NCBI RefSeq assembly: GCF_028369105.1
Contig: NZ_JAQNDO010000001.1
Span: 5,920,501 to 5,984,500 of the forward strand
Direction of reading: 5' to 3'
Length of the DNA stretch: 64,000 bases
Origin: Polyangium mundeleinium
GTDB taxonomy: Bacteria > Myxococcota_A > Polyangia > Polyangiales > Polyangiaceae
This document shows, one piece after another, positions 17,052 to 26,028 of this stretch. Positions within the stretch are counted from its first letter, which is position 1. Each line of letters starts with the position of its first letter. The notes beneath the pieces were generated by a model. That model was not told the DNA's origin, did no database searches, and saw only the letters and a program-made list of their open reading frames with translations. A program made the position numbers and the translations under genes.

Positions 17052-17906
17052 ATGGGACGAACCATTCGAGGACACAAGGGGTTTTCCTACACGTACGTCG
17101 AGGGCGAGCAGCCGGTGAACCTGCTCTACCTCGCGGCCGTCTCCGGGGCGGGGATGTCGCTCGTCGTGCCCGAGATGGTCGGGCGCGTCGCCGGGGACGA
17201 CACGCCCGTCGCGTGGAGCTGCCTCGCGCTCGGGCGCGCGCTCGTCGAGCGCGGCAAGGCGAGCCGGCAAGGTGAGCTCGCGGCGCTCCTGCGCAAGCTC
17301 GACGGCGACTGGATCCGCGTCGACGATCCGCACCACGTCCCCCTCGAATTCGTCCAGGATGCCATGGCCGAAAACGTGGTCGCGATCGTCGAGCGTATCG
17401 ATGCGGAGGTCGAGCGGCCGCTTCGGGAGCTCACGCTCGCGGGCAAGTCCGGCTATCACCTGCCGCGGGCCGACTGGCCCAAGATGCTCGCGTTTGTCAA
17501 CGAGTCGCTTCCACGCGCGAAGCGGCTCGACATGGGCATGCTGCGGGACGCGGCGGGTCAGGGCTCGGATGCGCTCGCGCCGCAAGGCTCATCGCTGCGC
17601 GGCAAGGTCGATTTTCTCCCGTTCATGGGCCTCTCGATCCTCTGCCACGCGGTGGAGCACGACCTCGAAGGCGTGCTCGTGCACGAGGACGAACCCGAGG
17701 TCCATGCCGACGGGTTTTGGGATCTCGCGCTTGCCTGGCACGATTGGCTCGGGGATGCGGCCGGAGGGATGGAGCCGAGCGTGCTTTTCGCGCGCGCGCT
17801 CGTCGCCCATTTCGCGCGCCGCAAGATCGAGGCGCGCCGCCTGCTCCTGTCCTGCGCGGACGCAGGGGAGCGGCGCGCGGCGAGGTATCTCGCGCTCCTG
17901 CGGTGA
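17052..17906 (+). CDS. Uncharacterised 284-residue cytoplasmic protein
   Basis: No family recognised. Begins MGRTIRGHKGFSYTYVEGEQ and has no signal peptide or membrane segment. The N-terminal half is mixed, with RIDAEVERPLRELTLAGKSG; the C-terminal half is helical and rich in Trp, His and Asp (CHAVEHDLEGVLVHEDEPEV, WDLALAWHDWLGDAAGG). The end (SVLFARALVAHFARRKIEAR) resembles one or two helical-repeat turns. Last gene of the co-directional run from 11454; the 80-bp gap from the membrane gene may hold its own promoter. It is convergent with the next gene, with 7 bp between stops. Confidence 0.75.
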   Translation: MGRTIRGHKGFSYTYVEGEQPVNLLYLAAVSGAGMSLVVPEMVGRVAGDDTPVAWSCLALGRALVERGKASRQGELAALLRKLDGDWIRVDDPHHVPLEFVQDAMAENVVAIVERIDAEVERPLRELTLAGKSGYHLPRADWPKMLAFVNESLPRAKRLDMGMLRDAAGQGSDALAPQGSSLRGKVDFLPFMGLSILCHAVEHDLEGVLVHEDEPEVHADGFWDLALAWHDWLGDAAGGMEPSVLFARALVAHFARRKIEARRLLLSCADAGERRAARYLALLR

Positions 17907-17913
17907 TTCGGCG

Positions 17914-18717
17914 TCAGAAGCGGAACCCCGGCCCGAGGACGCTCAGCGTCAGGGCCGTGAGCGCGGCGCCCGCCAAAACCCACGCCGGCATCGGCGCGAG
18001 CTCCAGCGGTTGTTCGACCTCCCCTCGTGGGGCTTTTACCCACGCGGGGAGCCATGCCAGGAAAAACGTGCCGCCGAGGGTCGCCAGTGCGGAGGACAGC
18101 GCGAATTGCATTCCCTCGGCGTTCAGGAGCGCCGCGGCGCTGAAGAGCACGCCCCCGACGGCGCCGTAGGGAATCCAGCAGAGGACACGCGCGGCGCCCG
18201 CCCGCGCGGGGAGCTCGGCGCCGAGGTGGGGATCGAGCCGGCGCAAGAGCACGCGCAGCGCCGCGGCGGAGATCACGGCTCCGGCGAGCGTCAGCGCGAT
18301 CCGAACGAGGAGCGGGTGCGGGAGGCCCACGATGAAATCGGCCCAGTCGCCATGATTCGCGAGGGGAGACGTCATCAGATAGCCCGCGCCCATGAAGAGG
18401 TTCACGGCCGCGAGCAACCAGTGTGCATACCAGCGATTGCCAGGCCGCCCGGGCGCGCGTGGCATCGTGGCGAGCGACAGGGCGCCGATCAGCAAGTTGG
18501 CGACCGTGCCGCCTGCTTCGACGGCGCGCACCGCCCATTCATGCAGGCCGGCCTTGTCACAATCGAACCAGGCGCTCGACATTCGCAGCGCCTTCCCGCC
18601 CACGAGCACGCACGCGCCCCCGTGACCCAGCCCCTCGTGACCGACCGTGGCCACGAAATACGCTGTGACACCAATGGCAAAGGCGGTGATTGCAGTCGAC
18701 CGCGTCGACGTCTCCAT
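17914..18717 (-). CDS. Polytopic membrane protein with HEGLGH motif
   Basis: 267 residues with about six to seven hydrophobic segments. The first ends in ATVGHEGLGHGGACVLVGG. HEGLGH resembles the zinc motif of membrane site-2-type peptidases but has one extra residue compared with HExxH, so peptidase activity is uncertain. Later segments include AHWLLAAVNLFMGAGYL, LLVRIALTLAGAVISAAALR, VLCWIPYGAVGGVLFSAAAL and AWVLAGAALTALTLSVLG. An upstream ATG at 18747 would add ten residues; ATG 18717 is preferred because a GGAAGAGG stretch precedes it at usable distance. Divergent from the RND adaptor gene. Confidence 0.72.
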   Translation of the reverse strand: METSTRSTAITAFAIGVTAYFVATVGHEGLGHGGACVLVGGKALRMSSAWFDCDKAGLHEWAVRAVEAGGTVANLLIGALSLATMPRAPGRPGNRWYAHWLLAAVNLFMGAGYLMTSPLANHGDWADFIVGLPHPLLVRIALTLAGAVISAAALRVLLRRLDPHLGAELPARAGAARVLCWIPYGAVGGVLFSAAALLNAEGMQFALSSALATLGGTFFLAWLPAWVKAPRGEVEQPLELAPMPAWVLAGAALTALTLSVLGPGFRF

Positions 18718-18886
18718 GGCCGAAGAACCTCTTCCGCCAGGGAGCATCGGCGGCTGCAGGGGAGCCTACAACGGGCGCGTGCCGCGTGGCAACCCGCCCG
18801 ACGCGCTCGTCCGGCCGCGCACCCAAATCGTCCCGCGTGGCATCGGACGAGCCGTGCTGTCCCTCCATCCGATCGACGCCGCGCGA

Positions 18887-20050
18887 ATGCGAGCGTGCTT
18901 GCTCGTCCTCGCAATCCTCGTCCTCCTCGGGCCTGCATGCTCGCGCGAGCGGAAGGGGCCTGCCGAACCGCCGAGACCGCCGGTCCGCGTCGCATTTTCA
19001 GAAGTGGCGACCGTGCCCATCGAGCTCTCTGCCATTGGCACGGTCGAACCCTCGGCGCGCGTTTCGTTGCGGTCGCGGTTGACCGGGCTCGTCACGGCCG
19101 TGAAATTCCAGGAGGGCGCGGACGTGGCCAAGGGGGACGTGCTGTTCGTCCTCGACAAACGGCCGTTCGAGGTCGCCTTGCGCGAAGCGGAGGCGAACCT
19201 CGAGCGGAGCCGGACGCAGGCGGCGAACGCGGAGGCGCAGGCCGCTCGATACGAAGAGCTCGCGGAAGCAGGCGTGGCGAGCCGCCAGGACGCCGAGCTC
19301 CGGCGCGCCGAGGCGCGGGCCGCGGCGGCGGCGGTCGATGCGTTTCGCGCGGCCACGGTCGCGCGGCGGCTCGACCTCGAATATACGACGATTCGCGCCC
19401 CCATGGCCGGCCGAACGGGGAGCATCCTCGTGCGCGAGGGCAATCTCGTGCGGGCCAATGAAACGGTGCTCGTCGAGATCGTTCGCCTCGCGCCGGCGTT
19501 CGTCTCGTTCGCCATTCCCGAGGCGAGCGTGCCGACTTTGCAGCAAGCGATGGCGAATTCGCCCGGGCCGCTGCCTGTCTCCGCGGCGGCGGCGCCGTCG
19601 GGCGACGCGGGGGCCCCGAACCCTGGCGAAGAGGGATCGCTCTCGTTCATCGACAGCACGATCGATCGCGCGACCGGGACCTTGCGCCTGCGCGCGACAT
19701 TTGAAAATACCTCGCGCGCCCTCTGGCCGGGGCAATTCGTGCAGGCGACCGTGCGGCTTGGCGTGCGGGAGGGCGCGGTGGTGATCCCGCCTTCGGCCCT
19801 GCAAACCGGGCCGTCGGGCACGTTCGTCTTCGTGGTCGGCGCGGACGAGGCCGCGCAGATGAGGCCCGTGCAGGCGGGCGAACGCGTGGCCGGCGGGCGG
19901 ATCGTCGTGCAATCGGGGCTCGCCGGCGGCGAGCGCGTGGTCACGGACGGGCAATTGCGTATTCAGCCGGGCGCGAAGGTGACGATCGTGGGCGAAGGCC
20001 CGGGAAGCGCCGCGGGCGCGGCGCCGGCGCCGGGGGAGGAGGCGCGATGA
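18887..20050 (+). CDS. RND efflux periplasmic adaptor (membrane fusion) lipoprotein
   Basis: Links an inner-membrane RND pump to an outer-membrane channel. ATG 18887 starts a lipoprotein signal, MRACLLVLAILVLLGPAC (Cys 18). The HlyD/MexA-family order follows: barrel-sandwich strand RVSLRSRLTGLVTAVKFQEG with ADVAKGDVLFVLD, a helical hairpin (about 95-165) rich in Ala/Glu/Arg, a lipoyl half YTTIRAPMAGRTGSILVREG with NLVRANETVLVEI, beta-barrel DRATGTLRLRATFEN ... LWPGQFVQATVRLG, and membrane-proximal domain. Length 387 fits. Stop overlaps the pump start (ATGA). The open frame reaches to 18647, but that part is antisense to the neighbouring membrane gene. Confidence 0.92.
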   Translation: MRACLLVLAILVLLGPACSRERKGPAEPPRPPVRVAFSEVATVPIELSAIGTVEPSARVSLRSRLTGLVTAVKFQEGADVAKGDVLFVLDKRPFEVALREAEANLERSRTQAANAEAQAARYEELAEAGVASRQDAELRRAEARAAAAAVDAFRAATVARRLDLEYTTIRAPMAGRTGSILVREGNLVRANETVLVEIVRLAPAFVSFAIPEASVPTLQQAMANSPGPLPVSAAAAPSGDAGAPNPGEEGSLSFIDSTIDRATGTLRLRATFENTSRALWPGQFVQATVRLGVREGAVVIPPSALQTGPSGTFVFVVGADEAAQMRPVQAGERVAGGRIVVQSGLAGGERVVTDGQLRIQPGAKVTIVGEGPGSAAGAAPAPGEEAR

Positions 20051-23000
20051 ACGTCTCCCGGCCTTTCGTCCTGCGGCCCGTGATGACCACGCTCTCGATG
20101 CTGGCCATCGTGATCTTTGGCATTGCCGGCTTTCGCGCGCTGCCGGTGAGTGATTTGCCGAATGTGGATTTTCCGACCATCCAGGTGAGCGCGTCGCTCC
20201 CGGGCGCGAGCCCGGAGACGATGGCCGCGGCGGTGGCGACCCCGCTCGAACGGCAGTTCTCGACCATCGCGGGCATCGACTCGATGACCTCGACGTCGGG
20301 CCTCGGCACCACGCAGATCGTGCTCCAGTTCGATCTCTCGCGCGACATCGACGCGGCGGCGCTCGACGTGCAATCGATGATCTCCCGCGCGGCGCGGGAT
20401 CTGCCGCCCAACATGCCTGCGCCGCCGAGCTTTCAAAAGGTGAACCCGGCGGAGCAGCCCATCATGTATCTCGCGCTGTACGCCGAGACGCTGCCCCTGT
20501 CGGAGGTCTCCGAGTATGCCGAGACCACGATCGCACAACGTGTGTCGATGATCCGCGGCGTCGCGCAGGTCCTCGTCTTTGGCTCGCAGAAATACGCCGT
20601 GCGCATCCGGCTCGATCCGCAGGCGCTCGCCTCGCGCGAGCTCGGCATCGACGAGGTCGCCGCCGCCGTCGCGCGTGAAAACGTGAATCTGCCGACGGGC
20701 GTGCTCGAAGGGCCCGCGCGCACGTATGTCGTGCAGGCGAGCGGCGAGCTCTACCGGGCGAGCGCGTTCCGGCCGATCATCGTGGCCTATCGCGAGGGCG
20801 CGCCCGTCCGGCTGGAGGAGCTCGGCACGGTCACGGATAGCGTCGAGAATGATCGGGTCGCGAGCCATTACGACGGCAAGCGGGCGATCGTCCTCGCGAT
20901 CCAGCGGCAGCCGGGGACGAACACGGTCGCCGTGGTCGACGCCGTGCGCGCGCTCCTGCCCGCACTCCGCGCCGAGATCCCGGCCTCGGTCGAGGTCGCG
21001 ACCCTTTATGATCGGTCGATCTCGATCCGCGAATCGGTGGCCGACGTGGAGCATACGTTGCTCGTCACGATCGGGCTCGTCGTGCTGGTGATCGGCATCT
21101 TCTTGCGCGATCTGCGCTCCACGATCGTCGCGAGCGTGGCGCTCCCCGTCTCGCTCATCGGTACGTTCGCGGGGATGTGGGCGCTCGACTACAGCCTCGA
21201 CAACCTCTCGCTCCTCGCGCTCACGCTTTGCGTCGGGTTTGTCGTGGACGACGCGATCGTCGTCCTGGAGAACATCTTCCGGCACCTCGAAATGGGCAAA
21301 CCCCCGCTGAGAGCCGCGCTCGACGGCGCGGGGGAGATCGGCTTCACGGTCGTGTCGATGACGACCTCGCTCGTCGCGGTGTTCGTGCCGGTGCTTTTTC
21401 TCGGCGGGATCGTGGGGCGGCTGCTCCGCGAGTTCGCCGTGACCATGAGCATCGCGATCCTTGTCTCGGGCGTGGTTTCGCTGTTTCTCACGCCCATGCT
21501 GGCGAGCCGGTTCTTGCGGCGAAAGAAGGCAAACGAACACGAAACGAACGACGAGGTGCACGCGGGCCCGTCGGGGCGGATGGATCGCGCGTATTCAAAA
21601 AGCCTCGGCTTCGTGCTGCGGCACCGGTTCGCCACGTTGATGGCCTCGTTCGTCCTGCTCGCGGGGACGATCGTGCTCGGGGTGATCGTGCCGAAGGGCC
21701 TCTTTCCGAGCGAGGACACGGGGCAGATTTTCGCGCTGACGCGCGCCGCGCAGGGGACGTCGTTCGAGGCGATGCGCGGGTATCAAGCGGCGGCGGCGGA
21801 CATCGTGCGCGCGCATCCGGGTGTGGCGTCGGTGATGTCGAGTCACGGCGCCGGAGGGCCGAGCGGATCGGGCAACACGGGCCGGCTCTTCATTCGATTG
21901 AAGGATCGCGACGAGCGCGCCGGCAAGAAGCCCGAGGCGATCATCGCGGAACTGCGGCCCGAGCTCGCGAAGATCCCGGGGCTCGAGGTCTTCCTCCAGA
22001 ACCCGCCGCCCATTCGCCTCGGCGGCCAGCTCACGCGGGCCCTGTATCAATTCACGTTGACGGGCGCGGACGTGGACGAGCTTTACGACGCGGCGACGGA
22101 GCTCGAACAGGCGATGCGCGGGATCCCGGGGCTCATCGACGTGACGAGTGATCTCGAACGAAGGACGCCCGAGGCCACGCTCGTCATCGATCGGGACCGC
22201 GCGGCGACGCTTGGCGTGTCGGCGCAGAGCATCGAGGAGGCGCTGTTCTCGGCGTATGCAGGAAGGCAGGTCTCGACGATTTACGCGCCGACGAACCAGT
22301 ATCGGGTGATCCTGGAGCTCGATCGGCGCTTCACGCAAGATCCGAGCGCGCTCGGGCTCCTCTACGTACGCTCGGCCAGCGGCGAGCTCGTGCCGCTTTC
22401 GGCGGTCTCGCGGACGGAGGAGGGCGCAGGTCCCCTCAGCGTCAATCACCTCGGGCAATTGCCCTCGGTGACGATCTCCTTCAATCTCGCCCCGGGTGCG
22501 CCGCTCGGCGAGGCGGTCGCGCGCGTGTCGGCGCTCGCGCGGGAGCGATTGCCCGACACGATCGGGACGCAGTTCCTCGGCGGCGCCGAGGTGTTCCGCG
22601 AATCAGTCGGCGGACTCGGGCTCTTGCTCGTGCTCGCCATTCTGGTGATCTACGTCGTGCTCGGGATCCTCTATGAGAGCTTCGTCCACCCGATCACGAT
22701 TCTCTCGGGGTTGCCCTCGGCGGGATTCGGGGCGCTGCTCGCGCTGCTCGTCCTCGGCCAGGAGCTCAACGTGTATTCGTTCGTCGGGATCCTCTTGCTC
22801 GTGGGGATCGTCAAGAAAAACGCCATCATGATGATCGATTTCGCCTTGGAGGCGGAGCGGCGGGACGGAAAGCCGGCGGCGGAGGCGATCGTGCTCGGGG
22901 CGCGCATTCGTTTCCGGCCAATCATGATGACCACGATGGCGGCGCTCGCGGGCAGCTTGCCGATCGCGCTCGGGTTCGGCGCGGGCGCCGAATCGCGGCG

Positions 23001-23148
23001 GCCGCTCGGCATTGCGGTCGTCGGCGGGCTCGTGGTGTCGCAGCTCCTCACGCTCTACATCACGCCGGTGATTTACACGTACCTCGACGCGGCCGAGAAG
23101 CGGGCGCGCGAGGCGCTCGCCGAGCGGCGGGCGCGGCGGCTCGCGTGA
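20047..23148 (+). CDS. RND efflux pump inner-membrane subunit (HAE1, MdtB/MdtC-like)
   Basis: Proton-driven drug or lipid efflux pump of 1033 residues, the usual family length. N-terminal SRPFVLRPVMTTLSMLAIVI and RALPVSDLPNVDFPTIQVSA are typical of MdtB/MuxB-type pumps. Twelve membrane segments in two sets of six are separated by large periplasmic loops. The intramembrane proton-relay region GFVVDDAIVVLENIFRHLE carries the paired Asp, and the second half has GIVKKNAIMMIDFALEAER with the relay Lys. Translationally coupled to the adaptor. No outer-membrane TolC-type gene is in the window. Substrate unknown. Confidence 0.95.
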   Translation: MNVSRPFVLRPVMTTLSMLAIVIFGIAGFRALPVSDLPNVDFPTIQVSASLPGASPETMAAAVATPLERQFSTIAGIDSMTSTSGLGTTQIVLQFDLSRDIDAAALDVQSMISRAARDLPPNMPAPPSFQKVNPAEQPIMYLALYAETLPLSEVSEYAETTIAQRVSMIRGVAQVLVFGSQKYAVRIRLDPQALASRELGIDEVAAAVARENVNLPTGVLEGPARTYVVQASGELYRASAFRPIIVAYREGAPVRLEELGTVTDSVENDRVASHYDGKRAIVLAIQRQPGTNTVAVVDAVRALLPALRAEIPASVEVATLYDRSISIRESVADVEHTLLVTIGLVVLVIGIFLRDLRSTIVASVALPVSLIGTFAGMWALDYSLDNLSLLALTLCVGFVVDDAIVVLENIFRHLEMGKPPLRAALDGAGEIGFTVVSMTTSLVAVFVPVLFLGGIVGRLLREFAVTMSIAILVSGVVSLFLTPMLASRFLRRKKANEHETNDEVHAGPSGRMDRAYSKSLGFVLRHRFATLMASFVLLAGTIVLGVIVPKGLFPSEDTGQIFALTRAAQGTSFEAMRGYQAAAADIVRAHPGVASVMSSHGAGGPSGSGNTGRLFIRLKDRDERAGKKPEAIIAELRPELAKIPGLEVFLQNPPPIRLGGQLTRALYQFTLTGADVDELYDAATELEQAMRGIPGLIDVTSDLERRTPEATLVIDRDRAATLGVSAQSIEEALFSAYAGRQVSTIYAPTNQYRVILELDRRFTQDPSALGLLYVRSASGELVPLSAVSRTEEGAGPLSVNHLGQLPSVTISFNLAPGAPLGEAVARVSALARERLPDTIGTQFLGGAEVFRESVGGLGLLLVLAILVIYVVLGILYESFVHPITILSGLPSAGFGALLALLVLGQELNVYSFVGILLLVGIVKKNAIMMIDFALEAERRDGKPAAEAIVLGARIRFRPIMMTTMAALAGSLPIALGFGAGAESRRPLGIAVVGGLVVSQLLTLYITPVIYTYLDAAEKRAREALAERRARRLA

Positions 23149-23195
23149 AGTTCGTCTTGACGGGCGGACGTGGGTCGGGCGAAGTGACGAACGGC

Positions 23196-23783
23196 ATGAG
23201 AACGCTTACGGTCGCCCTCGTCCTCGGCCTTTGCGCAGGTTGCGCAGACCGAAACCAGCTCCGCGCGAAGTACGCGGGCGAGGCCGAGGAGAACCTGAAG
23301 AACGCCGTCGCGCGCGCGTACGAGGCGGGATACCTGACGCCGTTCGAGGTCCCCTCGCGGGAGGAACTGCCGCCGGGGATGCGGCCGCCGGACCCGTCGA
23401 CCGAGGCCCCCGAATCCGAGCGGCGGGCGCTCCCGCGCGCGGGGTGGCTCGAACAACGGGGGAGGGGCGCGCCTGTGCGGTTTTACGGTGAGGGTTGCAT
23501 GGTCGGCGACCATTGCGGCTGCGACGCGGCGCAAACGCATTTCTTCGGAAAAGCCTCGAACGGGATGGTCGTCGTCCTGGTGCCGCAGCCGGAGATGGAG
23601 ATCCGCACGCTGAACGGCCCGGAATCCGAGTGCGACCGTGGTTGCGGGGCGCAGGCGCCGCCGACGCCGTGGCGGGTGTACGAGCTGCCGGTCACCGAGC
23701 TCGATCTCGTGAGCGCAGTCGTGGTGCCGTTCAAGATGACCCGCGTCACGGTGCACTGCGAAACCCAGAATCCCATTCCGTGA
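23196..23783 (+). CDS. Cysteine-containing lipoprotein, paralog A
   Basis: 195 residues, function unknown. The open frame begins at 23145 overlapping the pump stop, but ATG 23196 starts a clean lipoprotein signal, MRTLTVALVLGLCAGC (Cys 16). A helical charged stretch (about 20-45) is followed by a Pro/Glu-rich spacer. A C-terminal domain has conserved cysteines: GEGCMVGDHCGCDAAQTHFF, then VVVLVPQPEMEIRTL, then ECDRGCGAQ. The next gene encodes the same layout. Position directly after the RND genes suggests co-expression with the pump, as an accessory envelope factor (inference). Confidence 0.8.
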   Translation: MRTLTVALVLGLCAGCADRNQLRAKYAGEAEENLKNAVARAYEAGYLTPFEVPSREELPPGMRPPDPSTEAPESERRALPRAGWLEQRGRGAPVRFYGEGCMVGDHCGCDAAQTHFFGKASNGMVVVLVPQPEMEIRTLNGPESECDRGCGAQAPPTPWRVYELPVTELDLVSAVVVPFKMTRVTVHCETQNPIP

Positions 23784-23791
23784 TTTTCATC

Positions 23792-24412
23792 ATGAGAACG
23801 TTCCCCATCGCCATTATCCTCCTCCTCGTCCTCTGCGCAGGCTGCGCGGGCGAGAAGCAGCTCCGCGCGGAGTCTGCCGTGGACGCGGCGAAGCTCCGCG
23901 CGGAGTATGCGACGAAGGCCGAGAAGAGCCTGAAGGAATCCCTCGCGCATCAGCACGAGACGCACGGCCTGAAGCCGGTCGACGCGCGATTCATCCGCCA
24001 TGTGTCGGTGTATGAGCGGCAGCCAAGGTCGACGCCCGAGCCGCCGTACAAGGAGCGAGTGCTGCCGAACGCGGGCGACCTCGTGCAGGGGAAGCCGGGT
24101 GACCGCGTCATGTTTTACGGCATGTATTGCTTGATCGGGTCGAGCTGCGGGTGCGATCTGGAGATGAAGTACTCCTTCGCCGAGAAGCCGGACGGGAGCG
24201 TTGTGATCCTGGTGCCCGCGCCGCAAAAGGAAGTCCACACGATCACGCACCCAGGCGCGTGCTCGTACGGCTGCGGGCAACCGAGCGGGAGCCCCGCGTT
24301 CACGATATGGGAGCTGCCGACCACCGATATCGATCACGTGACCGAGATCGTGGTCCCCTACGAGCTGCACATCGTCCACGAGACGTGCGAGAAGCCGATT
24401 CCCGCGCCGTGA
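23792..24412 (+). CDS. Cysteine-containing lipoprotein, paralog B
   Basis: 206 residues. ATG 23792 lies 8 bp after the stop of paralog A and starts MRTFPIAIILLLVLCAGC (Cys 18). It shares with paralog A the QLRAxx start of the mature chain, the charged helix, the Pro-rich spacer, and the cysteine pattern GMYCLIGSSCGCDLEMKYSF, VVILVPAPQKEVHTI, CSYGCGQPSG and a final HETCEKPIPAP (paralog A: HCETQNPIP). This is a clear tandem duplication with diverged sequence. The far end is convergent with the peptidase gene (6 bp between stops). No known family recognised. Confidence 0.8.
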   Translation: MRTFPIAIILLLVLCAGCAGEKQLRAESAVDAAKLRAEYATKAEKSLKESLAHQHETHGLKPVDARFIRHVSVYERQPRSTPEPPYKERVLPNAGDLVQGKPGDRVMFYGMYCLIGSSCGCDLEMKYSFAEKPDGSVVILVPAPQKEVHTITHPGACSYGCGQPSGSPAFTIWELPTTDIDHVTEIVVPYELHIVHETCEKPIPAP

Positions 24413-24418
24413 CGCGTT

Positions 24419-25900
24419 TCACGGGAACGAGAGCCCGAGCACGTAGGTCTCCCAGCGCTTCTTGAAGGCCGTCATGTCCTCCTCGCCGAGCACGCGGCGG
24501 AGGGTGTCGTAGCCCGTGGGATCCTTTTCGCGGTTCGCGTGAAACTCGTGGTAATAACGGACGAGCAGGCCCTTTTCCTGGAGGTAATACAGCAGGTAGC
24601 GCGAGGCGGCGTAATGGACGCCGTAGTCGCCCTCGTAAAACGCCCCGTCGTTCATCCCGGTGAGCGCGCGGAACGAGGGGACGCGGTTTTCCGCAATGGC
24701 CGATTGCAGGCCGCGCAAGCGCCAGTTCGTGTAGCCGTGGATCCGGCCTTCCTCCTCGCCGCTCTGCTCGTAGAGCGAGCCGAGTCCCTCGTTGAACCAG
24801 GGCGGGCAATCGGAAAAGTTTGCCTCGACGAATGGGTGCACGATCTCGTGCACGAGCGTGCCGCCGCCCGTCGCGATGTTCATGACGAGCGCGCCATGCT
24901 TCGAGGTGTAATACCCGTACGGCGTGGTCGGCTTCTCGCCGAAGAGCGAGATCGCGTTCCGCTCGTAACTCGGCCGGTCCTTGAAGAGCCAGACGACGAG
25001 GATCCGCGACGGGTCCTTGGCAAAATAGTCTTTCTTGAGTTTTTCGGTCGCCCAGCGGACGGTGCCTTCGGCGCCCCTGCGCACGTGAGGCTCGGGGCCG
25101 TCGCCGACGACGACGAACGGGGGCTCGACGAGGATGGTGAACTCGCCGCGCAGGCGCGAGGTCTTCTCCTTGACCTCTATCACCTTTTGCGCGTAATCAG
25201 CCGGGGAAAAACCTGGTTTGCGCGGCGTCGCCTTGGCGAGCTCGAGATCCCGCGGAGCGAGGCGCAGGCGGATCGCGGTCCACACGTCCTTGCTGTGTTT
25301 GAGCGGCCAGAGCGAGAGGAACCGCGCCCGCGACATGCGGCGGTACGCGCCCGCGTCCTCGGCGGGCTCGTGATAGATGATCTCGTCCCGCGACGAATCA
25401 TACCCGACGACGAGGCGGAAATGCTCCGTGGTCGTGGGGCTCTCGTTGTAATGCATGCAGACGATCGAGGGGATGCCCTTCTGCAGATCGGCGTGGATCG
25501 CGGCGAGCTCGGCCCCGAGTGCTTCGTCAGCCTTCGCGACGTCGATGCGGTACCAGACAGGCCCCGGGTCGAAGCCAACGGCCTCGACGGCCTGCTTGAG
25601 CTCAGCGGTGTACGCGCCGCGGCCGAGCGCCGGATCGAGGCCGGTCCTCGCGAAAATGTCGTCCTGATCGAGCGGGCGGCCGAGCCGCGCGAGGGCCATG
25701 GAGACACAAGCCTCGCCGCAAAAATCGGGCTTTTGTCGTACGTGCGGGATGCCTTCGAGGAGGACACTGGCGAGGTTTCCGCGGGCGAGGCCGAGCGGGG
25801 CCGGGGAGGCGACCTGCTCCGGCGGCGGGGGCGAGGAGCTACGATTGCAGCCGAGGAGGACGAGCGGGGCGAGGACGGCGAGGAGGCGAGCAGGGGGCAT
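24419..25900 (-). CDS. Lipoprotein with C39-like cysteine peptidase and HExxH metallopeptidase domains
   Basis: 493 residues. ATG 25900 gives a lipoprotein signal (LLAVLAPLVLLGC, Cys 18); the frame extends upstream without a signal. Domain 1 (about 48-215) has papain-like C39 features: Q56, FCGEACVSMAL with Cys 61, and HFRLVVGYD with His 160. The third position reads YHEP (about 177-179) where families usually have Asp-Pro. Domain 2 (about 250-493) has TLVHEIVHPFVEA (H351, E352, H355) and PWFNEGLGSLYE (E371), the gluzincin-type layout of peptidase-MA-like domains. Two different peptidase folds in one surface lipoprotein is unusual. Substrates unknown; it may process envelope or imported proteins. 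Confidence 0.85.
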   Translation of the reverse strand: MPPARLLAVLAPLVLLGCNRSSSPPPPEQVASPAPLGLARGNLASVLLEGIPHVRQKPDFCGEACVSMALARLGRPLDQDDIFARTGLDPALGRGAYTAELKQAVEAVGFDPGPVWYRIDVAKADEALGAELAAIHADLQKGIPSIVCMHYNESPTTTEHFRLVVGYDSSRDEIIYHEPAEDAGAYRRMSRARFLSLWPLKHSKDVWTAIRLRLAPRDLELAKATPRKPGFSPADYAQKVIEVKEKTSRLRGEFTILVEPPFVVVGDGPEPHVRRGAEGTVRWATEKLKKDYFAKDPSRILVVWLFKDRPSYERNAISLFGEKPTTPYGYYTSKHGALVMNIATGGGTLVHEIVHPFVEANFSDCPPWFNEGLGSLYEQSGEEEGRIHGYTNWRLRGLQSAIAENRVPSFRALTGMNDGAFYEGDYGVHYAASRYLLYYLQEKGLLVRYYHEFHANREKDPTGYDTLRRVLGEEDMTAFKKRWETYVLGLSFP

Positions 25901-26028
25901 CGAGGGACTCCGAGCGTGCTTGGACGCGCAAAGTTCCCAAGACTTGGATCGTGGGCCCTCGCGCGTCACGTCTTCCGGAGGCGGAAGGCATGGGCTCGGG
26001 TGCGAGGGGGCGTTCGGGCAGGGCAGGT

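Noticed and set aside
14476-17052. 858-codon minus-strand ORF over the TPR and membrane genes
   Set aside because: Antisense shadow; the plus-strand genes have tight operon spacing and TPR motifs.
17914-18717. Site-2 protease call for the HEGLGH membrane protein
   Set aside because: The motif has one residue too many between the glutamate and second histidine for HExxH, and no second site motif was found.
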